A stretch of 64,000 bases of DNA from Domibacillus robiginosus (GTDB lineage Bacteria > Bacillota > Bacilli > Bacillales > Domibacillaceae), in contig NZ_LAHL01000003.1 of the NCBI RefSeq assembly GCF_000966195.1, forward strand, positions 124,001 to 188,000. The letters are read 5' to 3'. The notes beneath the pieces were generated by a model that was not told the DNA's origin, did not search any database, and was given only the letters and a program-made list of their open reading frames with translations. Shown one piece after another: positions 8,919 to 16,248 of the stretch. Position numbers and translations under genes: made by a program. Every line of letters starts with the position of its first letter. Positions within the stretch are counted from its first letter, which is position 1.

Positions 8919-10061
8919 ATGGAATATCAATCATTCTGTAATACAGAAATTTTATTTTCTAACATGCAAGAACTTGAGCAGACACTCCTTTCCTTAAATA
9001 AATCAAACATTGTGTTAGTAATGAGTGAATCATCAGTTTTAAGATGGGGCATGAGTACAGTTATTAAAAAGATAAAAATGAATTGCGAAAAGCTTAATGG
9101 TAGACTAACTTGGATAAAGGAAGTAGCTGCTAATCCAACACAAAAAGATATTGTAAAGTCTCTCAAGCAAATTGGAAATAGAAAACTTGGAATCATAATT
9201 GCTTGTGGAGGTGGCAGCGCTATAGATCTTGCAAAAGGAATAAGTGCTTTCCACAACAATTATAAAAATGATAAATGTACAATTGATGAGATTACAGATA
9301 GAATAAAAAATAAGAAGTATAGTGATAATGAATTTGTGGATATCATAGCCGTGCCAACCACAGCAGGAACTGGCTCTGAGGTTACTCAATGGGCTACTAT
9401 TTGGGATGAAAATAAGCATTGTAAATTCTCAATTGATTCACCGCAACTTAAGCCTAAAAAGGCAATTATAGTGCCAGCGTTAACATTAACAGTATCTCCT
9501 AAAATGACATTGTCTACTGGTTTGGATTCGATGTGTCAAGCGATAGAGGCTTACTGGTCTAAACATACTACACCGATTGTTCAAGAAATTGCTTACAGAT
9601 CTGTAGAATTAGTAATTCGAAATTTACAGAAATCAGTAGAAGAACCTAATGACATTGTTAGTAGAGAAAATCTTTGTAGAGCCTCTATATTATCAGGGTT
9701 AGCTTTTTCCCAAACAAGAACAACAGCCTGCCACTCTATCTCTTATCCATTAACTATTCTATACAATATACCGCATGGCTTAGCTGTATCAATTACTTTG
9801 GATAAGGTAGCTAAAATTAATGCGGGTCATTTCCCTAACGATAAGCAATTATTCTCTCTATTTCATGAGTACGGAGGAATAAAAAGTTGGTTAGACACAG
9901 TTAGTAAAGACATAGTTACTATGAGGTTGTCCACGTTTGGAATAATAGAAGATGATCTTTCGGTGATTATTGATAATGCTTTTACAAGTGGAAGAATGGA
10001 TAATAATCCTGTAGACTTAACCAAAAATGACGTAAAAAGGATTCTTGAATCAATAATTTGA
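8919..10061 (+). CDS. Iron-containing alcohol dehydrogenase, probable phosphonoacetaldehyde reductase
   Basis: A 380-residue group III alcohol dehydrogenase. The nucleotide-binding GGGSAID is at 97-103 and PTTAGTGSEV starts at P146. Metal ligand positions read D203, Q207, H272 and H286; the second is usually His (D-x-x-x-H), so Gln here is notable. Relatives in phosphonate clusters (FomC, PhpC) reduce phosphonoacetaldehyde to 2-hydroxyethylphosphonate. Position after PEP mutase and the decarboxylase, with no aminotransferase nearby, favours that role over ethanol metabolism. AAGGAGAAGG precedes ATG 8919. The 88-base gap after the mutase gene shows no obvious terminator. Confidence 0.85.
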   Translation: MEYQSFCNTEILFSNMQELEQTLLSLNKSNIVLVMSESSVLRWGMSTVIKKIKMNCEKLNGRLTWIKEVAANPTQKDIVKSLKQIGNRKLGIIIACGGGSAIDLAKGISAFHNNYKNDKCTIDEITDRIKNKKYSDNEFVDIIAVPTTAGTGSEVTQWATIWDENKHCKFSIDSPQLKPKKAIIVPALTLTVSPKMTLSTGLDSMCQAIEAYWSKHTTPIVQEIAYRSVELVIRNLQKSVEEPNDIVSRENLCRASILSGLAFSQTRTTACHSISYPLTILYNIPHGLAVSITLDKVAKINAGHFPNDKQLFSLFHEYGGIKSWLDTVSKDIVTMRLSTFGIIEDDLSVIIDNAFTSGRMDNNPVDLTKNDVKRILESII

Positions 10062-10070
10062 ATAAGATAA

Positions 10071-10298
10071 ACACAGCGATTTATAAACTACCATAAGCAA
10101 TTCAAAGTAATACTTATAGAAAGTTCGCAAGCTAAGAAAGAACCTAAAAAGTATCTAAATAACCTTTATTTAAATCCAATTTGGATGCTTATATATTTAT
10201 TCAAATCTTTGGTTGAAATAAGAAGGCCAAGTACAGTAAGAGAAAATTATGTTAAATTTCGGTCCTGGCTCAGCCAGGACCCTTTTTTTTATAAGTAA
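10071..10298 (+). pseudogene. Possible 3' remnant of an unidentified gene
   Basis: One frame stays open for 75 codons to a TAA at 10296. It has no plausible start or ribosome site; the only in-frame ATG comes more than a third of the way in. The end reads like the tail of a real protein, rich in basic and aromatic residues (EIRRPSTVRENYVKFRSWLS, then QDPFFYK). It may be the tail of a lost glycosyltransferase or similar gene from the same island. I cannot name a family. The final 12 codons coincide with a terminator hairpin, which weakens the coding case. Confidence 0.35.
10261..10290 (+). terminator. Rho-independent terminator of the phosphonate gene cluster
   Basis: A nine-base perfect stem, GGTCCTGGC / GCCAGGACC, closes a three-base loop and is followed by eight T. 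It ends the plus-strand island and separates it from the convergent membrane-protein gene. Confidence 0.88.
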
Positions 10299-10329
10299 AA
10301 AGCTGAATTGAACAGGTTGTATTCTTTTT

Positions 10330-10977
10330 TTATTTCCTTTGAAACCAAGCGGTCACGAGCAGTGACACAATCAGCATCAATTCAAACATATTCGTAACAG
10401 CCCCGCTCTCAATAGGCATCTTCACGGCACTCCCCACAATCATTACAAGCGAGCCAACGAAGAACCAAATCCATCCTTGCTTTCGCCAAACCACAATGGA
10501 AGCAACCAGCAGCACTAGTGAAACAACGAGGACCATAAGTGGCGGCCCGCCCGATAGCTCGGCACTCGTATAGCTCAATGTTCTATATTCCCATCTTGGT
10601 TCAAGGGAAAGGCCAAATACTTCTGTAAACAGTTCAAACAAAACAAGCGCCACGGTGAGGAGAATAGCCGCCCATTGAAACCAGGCTGTCTTCGCCCAGG
10701 AGACGTCCGCTTGTTTTAATGCCATCCACGCATACAACACGAGCAGCGGGGTAAAAAAGGCATGCAGCCAGAACCGGGCAGCATTCAACCCTTCTAAAAA
10801 AGACCCTTCACCAATGAAGCGCCCGGTGGCAATAATGCCATTGTCGTAAATGAGGCCGGCTATGACGGGGAGGAGAATGGCAGCACTCAAGACTCGGTGC
10901 TTTTTAAATAGATAAAGTGCAAGAATGAAGAGAACGAGGTAAGCGATTGAAAACAGGCTGAATAAAAGGGTATCCAT
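10330..10977 (-). CDS. Hypothetical multi-pass membrane protein
   Basis: A 215-residue protein with about six or seven hydrophobic segments spread over the whole length. They start at LFSLFSIAYLVLFILAL and end at FELMLIVSLLVTAW. A charged loop near residues 120-135 carries EPRWEYRTLSY. It has no recognisable enzymatic motif. AAGGAGAT precedes the ATG at 10977. It is transcribed alone, convergent with the island and divergent from the PTS-like permease. Function unknown; an integral cytoplasmic-membrane protein is all the sequence supports. Confidence 0.75.
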   Translation of the reverse strand: MDTLLFSLFSIAYLVLFILALYLFKKHRVLSAAILLPVIAGLIYDNGIIATGRFIGEGSFLEGLNAARFWLHAFFTPLLVLYAWMALKQADVSWAKTAWFQWAAILLTVALVLFELFTEVFGLSLEPRWEYRTLSYTSAELSGGPPLMVLVVSLVLLVASIVVWRKQGWIWFFVGSLVMIVGSAVKMPIESGAVTNMFELMLIVSLLVTAWFQRK

Positions 10978-11088
10978 ATAATCTCCTTTTTAGTTTATCC
11001 TTTACCCTTCTTTTGAAAAACAAACTACTTGCTTTAATGCTTATATGCGGTAAAGCGTTAAAAATTTTCGTTGCTTTTTGCCAGAATC

Positions 11089-11098
11089 TTGTATACAA
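11089..11098. promoter_or_regulatory. GntR-like palindrome upstream of the EIIC gene
   Basis: TTGTATACAA is a perfect ten-base palindrome 35 bases before the EIIC start, and it overlaps the only TATACA-type -10 candidate. Similar palindromes are bound by FCD-type GntR repressors of sugar-acid genes. No such regulator is encoded nearby, so assignment is tentative. Confidence 0.35.
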
Positions 11099-11132
11099 TT
11101 TTAACAACTTCAAGAGTAAGGGGTCTGGCAGA

Positions 11133-12170
11133 ATGAAAGATTTTTTCAGTAAGCTTTTAACGGGTATGAGTATGGGGATTGTGGTGGCGTTGATTCCAAA
11201 TGCGCTGCTGGGTGAAATTTTAAAGCTAATTATACCGCATGCACCGGCGCTGCAGTCGGTGCTGGATATGACGGTTGTTGCGATGAGTTTATTGCCGATT
11301 TTAATCGGTGTGATGGTTGGAATGACGTTTAAATTAACGCCGATTCAAACAGCAAGTGTCGGCATTGCTGCAATGGTTGGCGGCGGGTCGGTGCAGCAAA
11401 CGGCTGACGGACTGTTTGCTTTAAACGGGATTGGCGTTGTGATTAATACAGGTTTAACAGCAGCGCTTGCCGTACTATTTGTACAGTGGATCGGCGGGCG
11501 GTTAAAGGAGTATTCGATTTTGCTGATGCCGACGCTTTGTATTGTCGTGCCGGGTATGATCGGTGTGATGACAATGCCGTATGTAAAGTCATCGGCAGGT
11601 GTGATTGGTGTGGCGGTGGACAATGTAACGACATGGCAGCCGGTGTTAATGGGAGCGATTATTGCGGTTATTTTTTGTATCATTATTTTATCTCCTGTTT
11701 CAACAGTTGGTGTGGCAACGGTGATTATGCTGTCAGGCATTGGCTCGGGTGCAGCGAATCTTGGTGTAGTGGCGGCGGGTGTCGGTTTTGCGATTGCAAG
11801 CTACCGGGCGAATTCATTAGGAACAGCCCTGGCTCACGTGCTGGGCTCACCGAAAATTCAAATGCGCAACTTTTTCATGAAGCCGAAAATCGGACTGCCG
11901 ATGCTCATTACGGCGGCAATTCTGGGCGCGTTGGCGGGCATGCTGAATGTGCAGGGTACGCCATATAGCGCCGGATTCGGACTGTCCGGTCTTGTTGGTC
12001 CGCTTAATTATATTCACCTGGCAGAAGGCGGCTGGTCGGCGAAAAATGTCTCGGTGATGCTCAGCTTGTTTTTGGTACTGCCAGTTGTATTAAATCTTGG
12101 CTTGATTTATGTTTTTGCAAGAAAACTGAAAATGATCAAAGCAGACGACTACAAGCTGCAGTTTGATTAA
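11133..12170 (+). CDS. PTS EIIC-like sugar permease (PTS_EIIC_2 family)
   Basis: A 345-residue integral membrane protein with roughly nine or ten hydrophobic segments and Gly-rich loops (IAAMVGGGSVQQTADG, IMLSGIGSGAANLG). This is typical of the stand-alone EIIC family PF13303. The ATG at 11133 with TAAGGGG upstream is preferred over an ORF extension beginning at 11013, whose extra 40 residues lie across the promoter. No EIIA, EIIB or sugar enzyme is adjacent, so the substrate is unknown and it may not be a phosphotransferase component in practice. A terminator follows directly. Confidence 0.8.
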   Translation: MKDFFSKLLTGMSMGIVVALIPNALLGEILKLIIPHAPALQSVLDMTVVAMSLLPILIGVMVGMTFKLTPIQTASVGIAAMVGGGSVQQTADGLFALNGIGVVINTGLTAALAVLFVQWIGGRLKEYSILLMPTLCIVVPGMIGVMTMPYVKSSAGVIGVAVDNVTTWQPVLMGAIIAVIFCIIILSPVSTVGVATVIMLSGIGSGAANLGVVAAGVGFAIASYRANSLGTALAHVLGSPKIQMRNFFMKPKIGLPMLITAAILGALAGMLNVQGTPYSAGFGLSGLVGPLNYIHLAEGGWSAKNVSVMLSLFLVLPVVLNLGLIYVFARKLKMIKADDYKLQFD

Positions 12171-12180
12171 CAGGAGTAGC

Positions 12181-12208
12181 AAAGGAGCTTTTAACAGCTC
12201 CTTTTTTT
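12181..12208 (+). terminator. Terminator after the EIIC gene
   Basis: The stem AAAGGAGCT / AGCTCCTTT encloses TTTAAC and runs into seven T. Confidence 0.85.
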
Positions 12209-12216
12209 GTTGGCTA

Positions 12217-12243
12217 TTGTCTAAAGTACTTCTTCGATATAAT
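12217..12243 (+). promoter_or_regulatory. Sigma-A promoter of the SEC-C/TPR gene
   Basis: TTGTCT (12217-12222) and a perfect TATAAT (12238-12243) are separated by 15 bases, 34 bases before the start codon. The short spacer lowers confidence. Confidence 0.5.
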
Positions 12244-12276
12244 GAATGAAAGGAAAAAAGGAAAGGACGGATACAT

Positions 12277-14148
12277 ATGATAGGCAGGAATGATCCATGT
12301 TCATGTGGAAGTGGAAAAAAGTTTAAAAAGTGCTGCGGGAAAAACGGCACAGTATCTTCTATTAGGCTGCTGCTGGCAGAAGAGCTGCGCGATGTACAGA
12401 AAGCGATGCTGACGTACACGGAAGAAGTGGCGGGAATGCGCCTGGAGCAGGAATACCGAAAGCTTTTAAGAGAGTATCCAAATCTTCACGCGCTTGAGAC
12501 GATGGGTGAAATTTTTTACCGTTACTGGGTGATGTCTGTGGAAAGGGATAAGAATGGCGAAACGATCATGGGCTACTTTGTAAAAGAGCATGCGGCGGAG
12601 ATCCCGCGTGAACGTACGAGGAATATTGTTCATTCCTGGCCAGGACAAGCATTATTTATATCGGGTGTTATAGAAGAGGTAGAGGAAGAAACAATTATTG
12701 TTCGCGATGTACTTACGGGCCAAAGCGTTCGTATTGCTGAAAAGGAAGAATCGCTGGAGATCGGCTGTTATCTTCATGGCATCACTCTTCCCTATGAACA
12801 GCAGGCGATCTTTTTAATGATTCCATTCTCGCAGTCACCCGCTCTGGCGCCGGCATGGGAAAAGCTGGTGAAGAACACGTTTGAACATTCATCTTACACA
12901 TCACCGCAGGCGTTCTTAATGGAAAGATATTTTGAGCTTGTGAATGAATTGTATAAAGAAGAGGGATGGATTGAGTGGGAAGACCCGCGCCATCAGGAAG
13001 TGTGTGAACGTTTTACTGCTTTTATGAAGGAGCAGGAGATAGATGAGGAAACCATCGAGGAAGCGGCGGCGCTCTGGTGGGCCTTTTGTAAAGAGAACCA
13101 TCCGAAGCCGAGAAATACCGGCATCTTTGCGGCCGCGGTTTATTATTTGTTTGCCGACGAAATGGGTCGGGTGCCTTATTGGAGCCAGAAAAAGCTGGCG
13201 GCGGCTTTTGGCACGTCTGCTAACAGTATTTCCGCCCGCACCGATGAGCTGGCTGATTTTCTGTATGAAACGGCCCAAATAATGCCGGAGGAAACCCCAT
13301 TTCCGATGCTTGCTTCTGAGCGAGCCCTTTGGGAGATGATGATGAAGGTTGAAGCGCAGGGAGCAGAGAGCATGGAAGAAGTTCAGCGATTAATGAACAG
13401 GGAGGTTAACAGACCGTTTAAGCCGCAGACAGATGAGCAGCGGGCGCAGATGATGCTGTATGACGCTTATGAAGCAAAAGGACCGATGCGGAGAGAAATG
13501 GCAAAAAGAGCGCTCGAGCTCGATCCGGATGCGGCAGATGCATACACCATTTTGGCGGAATTTGCAGAAGAAACAGGTCAGAGGGAATCGTATTTAAAAC
13601 AAGCAGTTGAAGCGGGAAAGCGAAAGCTTGGACCTGATTTTTTCAAAGAGAACGAAGGGGATTTCTGGGGCATTGTAGAAACACGCCCATTTATGCGAGC
13701 GAAGCAAAACTATGCGATGTTTTTAGAAGCGCAGGAGAGGTACGAGGAGGCGGCTTGCCAATTGGCAGAGTTGATCCGGCTGAATCCAAACGATAATCAG
13801 GGAAACCGGGATATCCTTCTCGGGCTATATATTAGATTGAAAAAAGGGGCAAAAGCGGAAGAGCTGCTGAATGAATACCCGAACGGTTTTATCGGGGAAG
13901 GATATCAGCGTGTTTTAGTAGAGCTGCTGAAAAATGGTGTAACGGAAAAAGCAAAGCGTCTTTGGAGGAAGGCAGTCATCGATCTCCCTTATGCAGAAGC
14001 GTATTTAAAAGGCAAAAAAGAGCTGCCGCCCCTGCCGGAATTTTATCAGCCAGGGTCTGAATCAGAAGCGGCCATATACATTACACATAATATCGGTCTC
14101 TGGATTGACAGCGGAGCATTCCAGTATTTATCTGAGCTGCACACGTAA
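12277..14148 (+). CDS. SEC-C motif protein with C-terminal TPR-like region
   Basis: A 623-residue cytosolic protein starting with a zinc-binding SEC-C motif, IGRNDPCSCGSGKKFKKCCG, the same module that ends SecA. Residues 25-320 form a domain shared with the shorter SEC-C protein at 36965. Residues 420-560 are helical TPR-like repeats (AKRALELDPDAADAYTILAE; ACQLAELIRLNPNDNQ). SEC-C modules bind SecB or ribosomes in SecA; the role in stand-alone proteins is unknown. AAAGGAAAGGACGG precedes ATG 12277. It is monocistronic or leads into the phosphatase gene 61 bases on. Confidence 0.82.
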   Translation: MIGRNDPCSCGSGKKFKKCCGKNGTVSSIRLLLAEELRDVQKAMLTYTEEVAGMRLEQEYRKLLREYPNLHALETMGEIFYRYWVMSVERDKNGETIMGYFVKEHAAEIPRERTRNIVHSWPGQALFISGVIEEVEEETIIVRDVLTGQSVRIAEKEESLEIGCYLHGITLPYEQQAIFLMIPFSQSPALAPAWEKLVKNTFEHSSYTSPQAFLMERYFELVNELYKEEGWIEWEDPRHQEVCERFTAFMKEQEIDEETIEEAAALWWAFCKENHPKPRNTGIFAAAVYYLFADEMGRVPYWSQKKLAAAFGTSANSISARTDELADFLYETAQIMPEETPFPMLASERALWEMMMKVEAQGAESMEEVQRLMNREVNRPFKPQTDEQRAQMMLYDAYEAKGPMRREMAKRALELDPDAADAYTILAEFAEETGQRESYLKQAVEAGKRKLGPDFFKENEGDFWGIVETRPFMRAKQNYAMFLEAQERYEEAACQLAELIRLNPNDNQGNRDILLGLYIRLKKGAKAEELLNEYPNGFIGEGYQRVLVELLKNGVTEKAKRLWRKAVIDLPYAEAYLKGKKELPPLPEFYQPGSESEAAIYITHNIGLWIDSGAFQYLSELHT

Positions 14149-14209
14149 ATCAGCATTCGTTAAAGGGCTTTAATAGAATCGTAAAAAAGAGAGCAGGGAG
14201 GCAAACAGC

Positions 14210-14827
14210 ATGCTGTATATTGTTCGCCATGGAGAATCCGAATGGAATGCACTCGGGCGTCTACAGGGGCAGATGGACATTGGGTTAAGTGAGGAAGGCC
14301 GAAAGCAGGCAGCGGCACTCGGCGGCTATTTTGAGCGGGAAGGCATTTCATTTGATTATGTGTTTTCCAGTGATTTGGACCGAGCGTTTCAAACGGCAAA
14401 GCTTGCAACCGCCTGGATGCCGGTTGAGTCGATTACGGCAAGCCGTCTGCTTCGGGAGCGGTTTTACGGGGAGCTGCAGGGCCAGCTGCTCACTGATATT
14501 TTAAATCAGGTCCCGAATTACGCCGACAATTTCGGCATTCCGATGACGCACGGCATGGAATCGATTGAAGACATGCAGGAGCGAATGGTGAAGGTGCTGA
14601 CCGCCATTTCAAAGGAAACAAACGGTGCACCGGCGCTTGTTGTAACACATGGCGGGGCGGTTAATGCACTCGTTCATAAGCTGACAGACGGGCAGTCGGG
14701 CACCGGCCGTGGGAAAATTGATAATACATCGATCACAAGGGTTGCCTGGGATGGCCAGAAGCTGTCTATTGTTTCAGTGAATGAAACCCCTCATTTAAAA
14801 AATGTACGTGATACTTTTGAAGGATAA
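14210..14827 (+). CDS. Histidine phosphatase (phosphoglycerate mutase-like) family protein
   Basis: A 205-residue branch-1 histidine phosphatase. The catalytic phospho-His is in VRHGESEWN near the N-terminus. The acid/base Glu is in LRERFYGELQG, and the second His is in VVTHGGAVNALVH. Relatives include PhoE/GpmB-type broad phosphatases and cobalamin phosphatases; residues alone do not fix the substrate. GCAGGGAGG precedes ATG 14210. It is followed at once by a terminator. Confidence 0.88.
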   Translation: MLYIVRHGESEWNALGRLQGQMDIGLSEEGRKQAAALGGYFEREGISFDYVFSSDLDRAFQTAKLATAWMPVESITASRLLRERFYGELQGQLLTDILNQVPNYADNFGIPMTHGMESIEDMQERMVKVLTAISKETNGAPALVVTHGGAVNALVHKLTDGQSGTGRGKIDNTSITRVAWDGQKLSIVSVNETPHLKNVRDTFEG

Positions 14828-14837
14828 AAAACAGTAT

Positions 14838-14870
14838 AAAAAGGATGGTTTCTCTAAAACTATCCTTTTT
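14838..14870 (+). terminator. Terminator after the histidine phosphatase gene
   Basis: A long A/T-rich stem, AAAAAGGATGGTTT pairing with AAACTATCCTTTTT (one G-T pair), encloses a short loop and ends in T. Confidence 0.8.
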
Positions 14871-14927
14871 GTACTGGCTTGGTAAAACTTTTTAACTATT
14901 ACTATATCATTAAAAAGGAAAAGATAG

Positions 14928-15027
14928 TATAATTTGGAGGTATGTTGCTGGGGGGCAAAAGACCGTAAAAAGCCGTCAGTTGGGTTTAGCCTGGCTGGCG
15001 GCTATTTCAATGAAGGGAGAAGGGAAA
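14928..15027 (+). promoter_or_regulatory. Promoter and structured leader of the SLH protein
   Basis: A perfect TATAAT lies at 14928-14933 with no good -35. It is followed by a leader of about 88 bases. The leader contains GGGGGGCAAAAGACCG and then a strong hairpin, AGCCGTCAG (14971-14979) with CTGGCGGCT (14995-15003), one G-U pair and a 15-base loop. The hairpin ends about ten bases before the purine-rich ribosome site, so it could govern initiation or mRNA stability. No T run follows. It matches no riboswitch class I can name securely. Confidence 0.5.
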
Positions 15028-16206
15028 ATGAAAAGAACTTCATTTATTGCGATGTTACTGGCTTTGTTTGTTGGGTTATCGGCTGCTCCGGCAGAAGCAG
15101 CCACATTCTCAGATGTACCGTCCACGCACTGGGCAGCAAAAGAAATTTCTTATTTGAGTGACCGCGGCATCCTAAAAGGTGGTTCAAACGGAAAATATAA
15201 TAAAGATGCTTCTGTGACAAAAGCGCAGGCAGCTGCGATTTTGGTACGGGCGAAAAAACTTTCACTTACAAACGTACCAAATCCGAAATTTTCGGACGTT
15301 CCGACTTCTCATCCTTTTTATAAAGAAATTGCCGCTGCGGTAAACGCAGGCTGGTTTTCAAAAGGAACCAAGTTTCAGCCGGACAATCAGCTGAAGCGGG
15401 TGGAGATGGCCAAAATTACACAGCTGGCGTTTGACGTTAAAGGCTCTGTACCGGTTCAGTGGGAGGACATGAATACCTCTTACTCGGGAAATACATACGT
15501 TACACCACTGTTAGCGAGTGGTATTACATCTGGCTACACGACCACTACATTCAATCCGTCAGCGAAAGTGACACGCGCCCAGTTTGCGGTGTTTGTGGCG
15601 CGGGCGATGGATTCAAAGTTCCGTCTGAAGGTAGTCAATTATCCGAAACGAGCTGCAGAGGGTATTTATTATCCGCAGTTCGTCGATACAACAAAGCAGC
15701 ATGACTTTTCTTCTTTGAACAGCTACTTCCGTGAATCAGGTTCAGACCTTGTGGCAGAGCGGGATGAAATTATGGAATTAGCTCAGGAAGATGATTACTT
15801 GGGTGAATATTACGAATTTGTGGTGGATTACACCGTGCCGCGGGCGGATGGAAACTATATTAGTGTGTTATTTGAAAGCTACCAGTACACAGGCGGTGCA
15901 CATGGATATGAACAGCTTTTTGCGGATAATTATGATGTAAAAAGTAACTCGTTTATCTCGCTCGATGATTTAGCCACGAAGTACTACTATGAAGAAAATG
16001 TAATCGACCGGATTAACACGCAGGCGTATGCAATGCAAAATCGGGGACAGATCGGGTTCTGGGACGGGCTTTACAGTCTGGACGAGCATCAATACCAGTT
16101 TTATATGAAACCAAATGGCTTTGTCATGTTTTTTAATCCATATGAATACGGACCATATTCAGACAGCATCCGTCAGTTTACAATGCCGTACTCATTAATT
16201 CGTTAA
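15028..16206 (+). CDS. Secreted S-layer homology (SLH) domain protein with DUF3298-like C-terminus
   Basis: A 392-residue surface protein. A signal peptide runs to about residue 26 (LFVGLSAAPAEAA). Three SLH repeats follow: FSDVPSTHWAAKEISYL, FSDVPTSHPFYKEI and a third ending near residue 200. These normally bind pyruvylated wall polysaccharide. The remaining 190 residues (YPQFVDTTKQHDFSSLN, TGGAHGYEQ, FISLDDL) resemble the DUF3298/RsiV-type extracellular domain. ATG 15028, just after GAAGGGAGAAGGG, is chosen over an extension into the structured leader. It is monocistronic, with a shared terminator downstream. Confidence 0.88.
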   Translation: MKRTSFIAMLLALFVGLSAAPAEAATFSDVPSTHWAAKEISYLSDRGILKGGSNGKYNKDASVTKAQAAAILVRAKKLSLTNVPNPKFSDVPTSHPFYKEIAAAVNAGWFSKGTKFQPDNQLKRVEMAKITQLAFDVKGSVPVQWEDMNTSYSGNTYVTPLLASGITSGYTTTTFNPSAKVTRAQFAVFVARAMDSKFRLKVVNYPKRAAEGIYYPQFVDTTKQHDFSSLNSYFRESGSDLVAERDEIMELAQEDDYLGEYYEFVVDYTVPRADGNYISVLFESYQYTGGAHGYEQLFADNYDVKSNSFISLDDLATKYYYEENVIDRINTQAYAMQNRGQIGFWDGLYSLDEHQYQFYMKPNGFVMFFNPYEYGPYSDSIRQFTMPYSLIR

Positions 16207-16208
16207 CC

Positions 16209-16247
16209 AAAAAAGCGTTCAGGATACAAATTCCTGAACGCTTTTTT
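16209..16247. terminator. Bidirectional terminator between the SLH gene and the methyltransferase gene
   Basis: A sixteen-base perfect stem starting AAAAAAGCGTTCAGGA (16209-16224) pairs with its complement at 16232-16247. It has A and T tracts on both sides, serving the two convergent genes. Confidence 0.9.
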
Positions 16248-16248
16248 A

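Noticed and set aside
3524-10061. Fosfomycin-type antibiotic cluster
   Set aside because: The PEP mutase fusion resembles Fom1, but no radical-SAM methylase (Fom3), epoxidase (Fom4) or resistance gene is present.
14940-15010. Possible c-di-GMP-I (GEMM) riboswitch upstream of the SLH gene
   Set aside because: GGGCAAA and a GACnG-AAA-GCC string recall the motif, but the P2 hairpin between them is missing and the second stem does not fit the consensus. Reported only as an unassigned structured leader.
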